Assembly: GCF_037975245.1 (NCBI RefSeq)
Contig: NC_092566.1
Location: 13,015,001 to 13,079,000, forward strand
Reading direction: 5' to 3'
Length of the DNA stretch: 64,000 nt
From: Apostichopus japonicus
Lineage: Eukaryota > Echinodermata > Holothuroidea > Aspidochirotida > Stichopodidae
Every line of letters begins with the position of its first letter. The first letter of the stretch is position 1. This document shows, piece after piece, positions 12,110-24,100 of the stretch. The position numbers were made by a program, and so were the translations under genes. The notes beneath the pieces are model-generated. The model made no database searches and had not been told where the DNA came from. It worked only from the letters and a program-made list of their open reading frames with translations.

Positions 12110-15100
12110 GTCAGTTTTATTCCTATCAGCCTCGTATGTAGATTTGCGCAATCTTGTCATCATAGTGAACGTTTGTAAGTCTTTGTCTAAACTGGTGCAG
12201 TGTTTAGAGATTACAGCTATCTGTATTTTCCCTGCTCATTAGCTAATGTTCAATTAGAAATGCTTAATATTTGTGTTGATACTCAGTACAGAGATGTGAT
12301 AGTACTGACATGTTAAAGCAATACTGCCTACTTTGTATATATGTAGCAGTAGGCTGAACATTGATATCTTCAAAGTATTTGAAACTGCAACATGTCAAAG
12401 CCTTCTGATTGAGAATTGAAATCAATTTTTGCAGGTTTCTTTGTCCTTCACATTCTAATGGACATTTTCTTATTCACACTGTATGTTTTTGTATTGCAAA
12501 TTAATTCATAGTTATAGGGTCTGTATTGTTGCAAATATTAATCTTAGATTGAACGGTTCTTATTTTTGATAAAATTATTTTTCTCTCTGCATGAATCAGA
12601 TATCTGTTATCAACAGTACAAACCGTATCATTATATCACTAAACCTGAGCACCAGCATCGTAGAGGAACAACGAGGGCAGCTAGAGGCAGAGCTGAGTAT
12701 GCTCTTCTCAGCTCATGCATTTGTGGAAGATGTCATTCAAAGAAGAACAGGACAAGATTATCAAGAAATAGACCCCAGTGGTTCAGATGTCCTCATCTTT
12801 GTTCTAGAAGACTCCACAGCTCGTCCTTGGCAGAACAATGACACCATCGGGTGAGAGATGATTAAAGTCTTTGTCTTTTTCACAAAAGATTGATACAGCA
12901 GCTAATTAAAGATAGCTATTTATTGACTAAAGTAAATTAAACTAACCTAAACTAAAGTTCCAATGATCCCAAATAAAACATTTTCTTCACTGTATTCCTT
13001 ACATCTTCATTTAGAGTTTTAAGCGTCTTTCCAGAGGAATCAAACTAATAATTTTAGTAATATTCATTGATTTTCCATTTATTCATCTGGCGATATGAAG
13101 GGACGTTGTGCTTAAACAAGCGACAGTCATTTATAATTTAGTTTATGCTCACCACTGTTAAGCTTATTGAAGCTAGATATGCTTGTTATTATTATTACAG
13201 CATGTTGTTGGCAAGGAGACAGCAGCTAGATGACATCAGCGTGAGACTTTTGCCTGATGGGGAGATTCTAGAGATCAGAAAACCTGTTGATGTAGATTCT
13301 GGGATGATTGTGGTGAACCGGCCATATGCCCCTGAAGGTGTCCTCCTTCTCATCATAGCTGTCATCATTTTCATCCTGACTGTGATGGCTTGCGTCATCA
13401 TCCTCATCTCGTGGAAGAAGTAAGTTAGCATCATCTAGCCGCCATTCCATTCTCTCACCCCGCTCAGTCTGTAATATATCTTGAGTCTAGACATATCCCA
13501 AGGGTTGCTATGGAGATTTGTGATATCTCCACTGAGTGATGATTCAATCATTATGTATTTTTGCTGAAGGTCAGAATAATGTCTACAGTAGGTTTTTATA
13601 ATAGGGTGGCATGATTGATCAGATCGTTCAAATGTACTGGCAATCTCCCTCTACTTGTATATGATAGAGTGACTGTGTTTATAGATTGAACCCTGAGGGA
13701 TAACATAAATTATCTGGCATGCAATTCATAATGTTCAGGATATAATCCAACTCTATTTGGAGACTGACTTAGACTCTCTTTCTTTCATTAAAGTAAACTT
13801 AATGATACTTGGGCTGTTTATTAAAGAAAATATAATATAATTTTATGATGCTCACAAAGAATCTACTTTAGTGAGACTTGAGTAGTGAGTGAGTGCCCAT
13901 TGTGTAACTTCAGACCACGATATCCTACGGACAATATGTTAAACAAACAAGGAAAGAACTGGATAAGAAATGGCAGGATGTATTCTGGAACCTCTTGTCT
14001 ACAGTAACCTAATGTTTCATGATCCAAACAATGTTGCTGACTTCTCTTGACATATGGTAAAGTAAATCTGAGTAGTTGCTATCTCAGGTCTTGATGGGGA
14101 CGTACTAAATCTCTCCCAATGGGATTGTGCTTTTGATTGAATATGCTTAAGACTGTTAGGTTCATTGAGTGCACCCACCAATAAGAAACAATCAAACTAT
14201 GAATTATATCGTAAAGTCCTTGGTTTACTTTACAACAAGCGGATGTTGAGTGAAATGTTTTGATTTTAGTGTTGGTGGTGGGGTGTATGGATAAGTATAG
14301 TGGCCATGACCTTGTACATGTATATATTGGTAAAATCAATCAATGAACAGACCTTACTTTTGAATTATAGGATACAGACATTGGTACAAAAAAAGTAGAG
14401 GGAAGGGTGGTGATGGTAGATGGATGGATGGGGAGTAGGGTGAGTTTCTTTGGAAGGGTGGTGAAGGGATATGGATGGATGGGGAGTAGGGTGAGTTTCT
14501 TTGGAAGGGTGGTGAAGGGAGATTCTTAGCCCTGTGTGCAGGTTGGGGGGGGGGGTGGAGACTTTCAAATCAGTTACTGAAAGATTCAATGTCTTCTCAA
14601 AATTATGCCTTGAATGTTCCATTGAAAGTTCAAGTGAAATGTTCATGTTCATGTTTATGTGAAATGATGCCTCAATGATTCAAGTGGTATGTTGGTCTTA
14701 TCCTGATTTTGTTTTGTTGCCTCTTCAGGAGAGAAACTGAACGAGAAGAAAACAGGATTTATCTGCCAATGCAGTACAGCACGTTTAATCCTTACAAGCA
14801 AAGTACTGAGGATTTAGAAATGTAAGTAATTTGTTCAGACCAGCTGTGGGTACTACTGCTGGTGTACTGTATACAAACTATGGTTGGATACTTCAATTAG
14901 TTGAAACAGTAATAGCAATAGAAAGGAATCATAGTTATTTATGTAGGCGTACAAATGGGATGGCCATGTAGAGAAACCTCACTTTCCTATCTCATTTCAA
15001 TCTGTGTGTAGTTTTACACTTTAAGAGTGTAAATATGTTTGACATGAATGTTAAGAAACCTATAGACATGATTGCATGAACATTTGAGGTTGGTATTTGA

Positions 15101-18100
15101 GTAGCAACCTTCTTTCTTGACTCTTCACACTAAAGCAATGATGAATAACAGTGCAATGAACAGCTGTGCTCCATGTGAAAACCTTTCACTGTTGAGAATG
15201 TGATTTGAACACCTGCAATTGAACACATACAGTGCCGCTTAGCTTTCACCTATTTATTAGCTATCAATTACAACAACAACTACATGTACACCTAAATAAG
15301 TCACCACCCACACTCATTTGTCTTAAATTCATTGCAGACAAACAATTTTCTAACTTTTCCTTCGTAATGTACTTTTATCTTCTTGTGGGCTCCTGCTTAA
15401 AATCTTAGTTTTAACAATTATTAAATATGTCATTAAATAAATGGTATTGCTAATGTCATTCAAAGAGCAGTCAAATATGTCAGATAATCTCCACGATTAA
15501 TGTTTGACCAAAAGTCAACACTTTTCATCTATAATCTAAGCCTATAAACCAATACTGCTAGGATAGCAGGTATCACATTAAATCTATACCTTAACAACAA
15601 GGTTTTATTTTCTGTGAAATTGCTTAAACATCAGGATGAGAGCTACTGAAGCTATTGATGGTACAGCCAGATCTGTGTAAGTAGTTGTGGTTCATTTGTA
15701 TATACTGTGTGTGCACCACTGATCTGAATACATCACATATTTAATCACTGTGGCCAGATCTATGTAAGTAGTGTGTTCCCTTTGTATATACTGTGTGTAC
15801 ACCACAGATCTGGGTAAGTAGTGTGGTTCCTTTGTACATACTTTGTGTGCACCACAGCTATGAATACATCACATATTTAATCACTGTGTGTTCACCACAG
15901 CTATGAATACATCACATATTTAATCACTGTGTGTTCACCACAGCTATGAATACATCACATATTTAATCACTGTGTGTTCACCACAGCTATGAATACATCA
16001 CATATTTAATCACTGTGTGTTCACCACTGCTATGAATACATCACATATTTAATCACTGTGTGTGCACCACAGCTATGAATACATCACATATTTAATCACT
16101 GTGTGTGCACCACTGCTATGAATACATCACATATTTAATCACTGTGTGTGCACCACAGCTATGAATACATCACATATTTAATCACTGTGTGTGCACCACT
16201 GCTATGAATACATCACATATATAATCACTGTGTGTTCACCACTGCTATGAATACATCACATATTTAATCACTGTGTGTGCACCACTGCTTTGAATACATC
16301 ACATATTTAATCACTGTGGCAAAAGCTGCAGGAGCTTCAAACTCCTGCTCAGCTAGCATGACTCAAATCAAACAATATGGATTATCTCTGAGGACCTCTA
16401 GTGTCTTCTGTGTGAAGCTACAGAGCCCAAAAGATTATGTCCTATGCAGCCTGCCTGCAGCATACTGCAGTGCCTCAGCATCCTACTCTCAACATGGTAC
16501 CTTAGAGAGCAGTTATGAATACCAAACTGATTTTGAAAAGGTTAATAACATTAAAAGCTAAATTCAAGGCTTCGAATGATACCAAATTTAATATCTCAAA
16601 AGAAAACACTTGCTGGTTTGAAATATCAGTTGTGGGAAAATAGTTATATCCTTCCTTTAAGTAGGGCTTAAATGTAGATATTTCAATGTGGAATGGTTGA
16701 GGACACAGATTAGTCATTGTACATCCTAACATGATTATATGACTATTGCTGCTGTGGATATGGAACTGTTGGCATCCACATAAAGAAGGTTCATCATTAT
16801 AAACCTGTATACTTAGAAATAACATAGAAATAGAAAGCCATTGGCATACTAGAAGGATGACCAGTGCTATTAATTGCACTTCAATGTTTATGTCACTTAT
16901 ATATGGCTTTGTACCACAGTAATGTACCTTTAATGGCACCTTGCACTGAACTGATAATGTGTGTTAATATTACCCAAGTGAGACCTGTCTGGTTTTATAC
17001 TTCCTTGTAAAGTATTTCCTATCTTTACTCCCACACCAATGTATCCCTCCCTTAAGTCTCTGGTACATTTGAAGAGAGAAATATATAAAAGCTGAAGACA
17101 TTTTTTTGTTCATCTGCCCTACATCTCCACTTCCTTTGTCTGTAATGTTATTAGTCATGCATGAGTATAAAGTGTTTATCTGTGTCAGCTCTTTACTTGG
17201 ATTGTTTGCTCTTATTCATATTTAGGTTCAAGTTGGAATAATTGATCTCATTTTGCAATGGCAAAATTTGATACAAATTGCAGCGAAAATGCAAAGATTG
17301 ATGTAGTTCTGTACACAGAACCAGAGCATTTTCAGTATTTGAGTGGAAGCCAAATTCAAACATTTCTCAAAACTATTGCATACAATGTCTCTAAACATTT
17401 AAGTATCTAAAGTGTGCCCTTTGCAGATGGCAGACCTGGTTAGTTATTTCAATATTTAAGTAACCTTATAATAAAAGTCAACCTAATTGTATTGAGTGGT
17501 GACTTGATGATAGGAGTGTCTAGTTACCAAAGACATTGTGCTCTTTGAAGCTGCACTTAAAGAAGATTTCAGGCTATTTAAAGACATTAGGCTAAGCATT
17601 CTTGTGTGTGCCAATGGTTAAGCATACCATGATCATGATAGACTATTTGTATGTATATTAGATCCTCCTGCAAGCAGGAACTTGCGAAGAAGCCTCATTG
17701 GCTTATCAAAGCCGCAATCTGATCGAAGTCAGTCTCTTAGATTCATATTTAACGTCCATGATTATGAATTGTCAGTTGTCAACAACTCTGTAACTGGACG
17801 ACATACATTAGTCTTGGAGTGACTCGAACTCGGGACCTTATGATTGAACGGCACTGGCGTTAACCACTGAGCTAACACTCCTTTAAAGACAGTAGGTTAA
17901 GCATTACTGAGTGTGCCAATCAGCATACCATTATCATGACGTTAGTATCATACTTAAATCTATTTGAGGGTAAGAGCTTGTCCTAATTTAAGTTCTCTAA
18001 ACATTATTTCAGATGATGTATTATCCATCTGTGACATATTTCCAACTTTCACATCATTCATCTGAAATCTTGATTTTTTTTTTCCCCCTTAAACAGCTCT

Positions 18101-21100
18101 AACCCTGTCTTCTTTGAGGACAACAACTCCCTTCACACGTAAGTTTCATGTCTTCATGCAGCCATTTCAACTGTTTACCAAACTTAATGCTCAAGAGGAA
18201 TACAATTCAACTGAATCAATGCCATCATGAGTTGTCTGTTTGCATTCCCAGTTGAACTTTTATGCAATTTTGTATTCCACAATAGTTCATTATTTACACA
18301 ATTTTCAATATTTCAATAATTTAAAAAGAGGAAAGATATTAGTTTTCTTTGCTCATTTTAGATTTCCCTGCCTTTTTTCGATAATTGATTTCATTATTCT
18401 TCAATAAAGACAAATAATACGTTAACTTGTGATTGATGAGTTTTGATGAGTTTTCCATGTCTTAAGTTCAGAACATTTTTCAGAAATAGTCCCTGATTGC
18501 ACATCATTAGTATCAATCTTAATGGTTGAGACAAGTTTTCTATTCAAAGAATATTCATTATTGATAGCTGTAATTACAGCATTGATCCTCTTCGGTAACA
18601 AACAGCAAAGATTCACCCCGTAGAAATTGATTATTAGGGTTAATATTATTTATCATTACTATTACAGAGAAGCCACCAGTCAAGTTGAAGTATATCCTAA
18701 GTAAGTATAAACTCTCTAATTCTCTTCTTGTGTATATTTATGACTGATGGAAATACAGACACACAAGAAAAAGATACTGAGTGAACTGTTGAAGTAAGCT
18801 AGTTTATTATTGTATCAACAATAATGGAAGATCCTTATAGAATACTTATTAGCAGCAATGTTGTACTAGAACTGGCAAAATATAAAATATATGACAGACT
18901 ATATGCAGTAGTAACATGTCACACAGTTCTGCTACATTTTGACACTATATAGCTACAGCTAGGTATCCTGTAGGCTACCAGCAGCTTCAATTTGTAGTAA
19001 TGCAGCATTATTGCACTTTTCAGAGGTACTCTGAAGCAGTAATACAGTATATATATGGCCAGACACATCCCTCTATCATACCCCAATGTATCACAGTATG
19101 ATTGCCTTCCTAACTGCAGATTTAGGAGACATCAATGTTTATTGTGTAAGATGTTAACCAAAGTGCACAATACAGTTCAGAAAGTCAAACCATAAAACCA
19201 CTGTTAGCTTCAGGGTGAAACAAGTGCCCTACCAATATGGTGTATTCTCATTGCAATATTGCAATGGAAACAAATATGATTGTAGACTATTAGTTAAACC
19301 TATAGATATTAAATACTTTATGAACATTCAATTCTGCAAGTGATGGTACTTATACTGTACTTTTTGTATTTCTTACAGTGGAGCAGCAACACACGTAAAG
19401 GAGAAGGAAGTGCAGGTAACTTGAGTGTGTGTAGTCTATAGTTAACTTGAGTGTGTGTAGTCTATGGTTAACTTGAGTGTGTGTAGTCTATGGTTAACTT
19501 GAGTGTGTGTAGTCTATGTTTAACTTGAGTGTGTGTAGTCTATGGTTAACTTGAGTGTGTGTAGTCTATGGTTAACTTGAGTGTGTGTAGTCTATGGTTA
19601 ACTTGAGTGTGTGTAGTCTATGTTTAACTTGAGTGTGTGTAATCTATGGTTAACTTGAGTGTGTGTAGTCTATGGTTAACTTGAGTGTGTGTAGTCTATG
19701 GTTAACTTGAGTGTGTGTAGTCTATGTTTAACTTGAGTGTGTGTAGTCTATGGTTAACTTGAGTGTGTGTAGTCTATGGTTAACTTGAGTGTGTGTAGTC
19801 TATGGTTAACTTGAGTGTGTGTAGTCTATGGTTAACTTGAGTGTGTGTAGTCTATGGTCAACTTGAGTGTGTGTAGTCTATGGTTAACTTGAGTGTGTGT
19901 AGTCTATGGTTAACTTGAGTGTGTGAAGTCTATGGTTAACTTCAGTGTGTGAAGTCTATGGTCGCCAGTTGCATGTTATACTTTTTTAAGTATAACAAAA
20001 TATAGTTGGTACCTCTCATAGATCATATTTCAGGTTCAGGACTGGTCAAACTTGCAAGTATTTTTTTTTTTAAACCAGTTGATTAATTTTGATACCAGTC
20101 CCATTCTGTTTCATGTCAGGAATATGCAATTGACTTTGGCCCAGAAGATGAGGAAGCCACAGCTGTGGCTAAGAGTATAATTCAGGCTGGAGTACTGGAC
20201 ACCGTACCTGATGATGGAAGGTAAGAAACAAATGAAAATGTTTCATTTTACACAAACTGTAAAAAAAAACATCATGTTTCAATTCCCTTTTGATGATATC
20301 AATCTTCTTAAGGTTACATATCTGAAATAACTGAGGTCTATAACACATCAATGACATAACTGAGGTCTATAACACATCAATGACATAACTCAGGTCTATA
20401 ACACATCAATGACATTACTCAGGTCTATAACACATCAGTGACATAACTCAGGTCTACAACACATCAATGACATAACTGAGGTCGATAACACATCAATGAC
20501 ATAACTGAGGTCTATAACACATCAATGACATAACTGAGGTCTATAACACATCAATGACATAACTGAGGTCGATAACACATCAGTGACATAACTGAGGTCG
20601 ATAACACATCAGTGACATAACTGAGGTCTATAACACATCAATGACATAACTCAGGTCTATAACACATCAATGACATAACTCAGGTCTATAACACATCAGT
20701 GACATAACTCAGGTCTATAACACATCAATGACATAACTGAGGTCTATAACACATCAATGACATAACTCAGGTCTTTAACACATCAATGACATAACTGAGG
20801 TCGATAACACATCAGTGACATAACTGAGGTCTATAACACATCAGTGACATAACTGAGGTCTATAACACATCAATGACATAACTGAGGTCTATAACACATC
20901 AATGACATAACTGAGGTCTATAACACATCAGTGACATAACTGAGGTCTATAACACATCAATGACATAACTTAGGTCTATAACACATCAATGACATAACTC
21001 AGGTCTATAACACATCAATGACATAACTCAGGTCTATAACACATCAATGACATAACTCAGGTCTATAACACATCAATGACAAAACTGAGGTCTATAACAT

Positions 21101-24100
21101 ATCAATGACATAACTGAGGTCTATAACACATCAGTGACAAAACTGAGGTCTATAACACATCAATGACAAAACTGAGGTCTATAACACATCAATGACATAA
21201 CTGAGGTCTATAACACATCAGTGACATAACTATTTGTATCAAGTTAGAAGTGTATCCTCTTTTATTTCAGTGATGTTCCTGGTCAGTCTACACCTCCAAT
21301 GCACATCGGAACCACTGATTACCAACACAGTAGCAGTCAGGAACCTCTTATCACCCCTGGGTCACCTGATGACCAGCAATCCTACCAAGAAGCAGATTGC
21401 CCCTTACCCCCACCACCTGACTTTAGCCTGCCCCATGTGCCTGAGCAACCCTCTCGTAAGGCCCCCAGTCCCCCTCTCCGAGATTATAGCAACCAGGGCA
21501 CCCTGCCGGCAGATACAATTCTACCGTCGTATAAGGCATACGATAATCTAGGGATGAACCTCTCAGATGAAGGTCTACAGGAAACTGCTGTAGGAGACAA
21601 TGGAGAGACCAATGTAAGTAGACAGTGACTGCTTTATCATTTCTTTGGGTGATAGATATTAAACTCCTATTTCATCCCCTGATTGTCTGGTTTTGCCCGG
21701 ATTCTACCAGGGCAGTCTGTCCTTCTCTCTCAAAGAAATGCTGTTGTTCTCTGCAAAGTCAAGCAAACTTTAATCAAATGGAGCTTAATCACAGATGTGC
21801 AAAAAAGCATGTGAAGAAAATACATTGCATTGACTTTCCTTGGACCTATAAAATTTCTCTTTAACTGAAAATGTGCAGCACCCAAATGTTTACATTACTT
21901 TACTCTATGGTAAAACTGTTTCCTGACGCTATGGTAAATTTGTTTCCTGTCTCTATGGTAAACCTGTTTCCTTTCTTTATGTTAAAAATATTTCCTGTTT
22001 CCTTTCTTGATGGTAAAACTGTTTCATGTCTCTATGGTTAAATTGTTCCCTTTCTCAATGGTAAAATTGTTTCCTGTCTCTATGGTAAACCTGTTTCCTT
22101 TCTTTATGTTAAAAATATTTCCTGTCTCTGTTTCCTTTCTTTATGTTAATATTGTTTCCTGTCTCTATGGTAACATTGTTTCCTGTTTCAATGGTAAACT
22201 GTTACTTGTCTCTATTGTAAAACTGTTTCCTCTCTTGATGGTAAACCCGGTTAAATGGTAATCATGGTTAAATATTAGATGAGATTTGTGACTTTGCTTA
22301 TATTGATTACTGATATAATAAACTGAAAGCATAAAGTTGGTTGTTTATCTTAGTTGGTTGTGTTGGCTGCTCATCCAACACACATGAAAGCAAGGAAATT
22401 TATTGTAATCCATGTTTGGCCAAAAAAGTGATAGAAGATAATAAAACATAACAATACTTACGTTTAAAAAAAAAACATTACATGTCATGTGGCAAAAGGG
22501 GGATTCATATTGAATTGAATTGTTCAAGAAAAGTTGTAAGGGAATAATAAGCATTCCTCTTTTTATAATACTGTCTAAAGTTAATTCTCCCTTCAAATCT
22601 ATCTTTTTGAATTCTTCTTTCTTCCTCCTCTTTGCTGACAGCATCCTAACCTCTCATCTTGAATTTTCTGCATTCATCCTGAGCATCTGCATAAAGGTTT
22701 GCACTTTCTCCTGGTTTATTCTATCATACATTTCCTTTTTATCATATCATTCTTATTATTTAACTGAATGTATTTGTGAGCTTGGATCATGATCCCTGGC
22801 AGATTAAGAAAACAGTTCCGTTCTTATATAGAGCATAAATATTAAATATATCTCAGTGCACTGAAGAAGTGAGAGAAAATGGAAAAGAAATTACAATTGA
22901 AAAGCAATTTTAAATAGGTAACAATAAAGTTTGGTTTTGAACTGATTGAGGGAAGAAGAAGGATGAATATCACTGAGGATATTGTTAGGCGTGGAGCAGC
23001 ATTTAAAGGTCAGCAAAGGGTCAGCGAAGGGTCATTGTGGATGTCATTGAGTATACCTTCATTTACATTTGTACACATATTCTGTACAAATATGGGAATG
23101 TTGCTGCACATTTAAGTCACACTGTGAAGACCAAAGTTAATGTTGTCAGGTTTCTATGTAGTAACAAAACACAAAGAGTGTACTTTATTATATCCCAATC
23201 TGGGGCAGATGTATTAAGATTCTAATAACACTACAAACAAGAATAAATTATTTTAGACAGCGGAGCAGAGAGAGTCAGTATGCTGGAAAGAACAGAGAAA
23301 AGGGGAATATTAACAATTCTGATATTAACTGTTGGGGTTTGGGAAACCAATTCAAACCATTAAGGAACCTGTTTTCAATACAGTTAGTTTGTATATTTGT
23401 CAAGTTAAGTTTTATGAGCATTTCATATAATTAGACAATCACAGACCTAGTTACAAACCCTTGTTAGCCCAGATTTGCTCGTTTACCATACCACCACATT
23501 AACTGAAGCACATCTGCAGTGTAATTTCCATTGCCTGCTGTATCAGCATGCTCCTACAATTGGCTTCTGTCTGGTGAGGTTGCTGATATGTTCATAGCAA
23601 TACAAGGATCTTACCAAACCTTACACAGAATTATGCTTTCTGTTCCAATGTTACTTCTCCAAGGCATTTTAAAAGAGCCCCCTCATCCCTGCAAAACCAC
23701 CCCCCCCCCACTCCCCTACAAAAGTTTTCAGTAAAGGTGGCTGAGGTTGATGGCATTAGCAGGAAGAGCTTTGTTTTCATGTTTCATGAGTAAACACTCA
23801 TGATTAGTTTTTCGTTATATCACTTGCTCTTGGATTTTTAGTGGTTCTACCAATTATCATGATGGAGAAATTACATGTTCTAAACTTGAGTATTTCAGAA
23901 CAGAATAATAAGATTACTATGTGAGTATTAGTCTGCAATTATGGCTGCATTTGATAACATCAGTGTAAGACAGCTTGTCAAACTTAGTATTACTCAAACT
24001 AAGATAGTATTTTATCAAATGAATACAATCTGTTAGATTTATCAATCACTTGAATATTAATTAGATAATTAATTATTCCACCTAGACACAGTTATTGACA

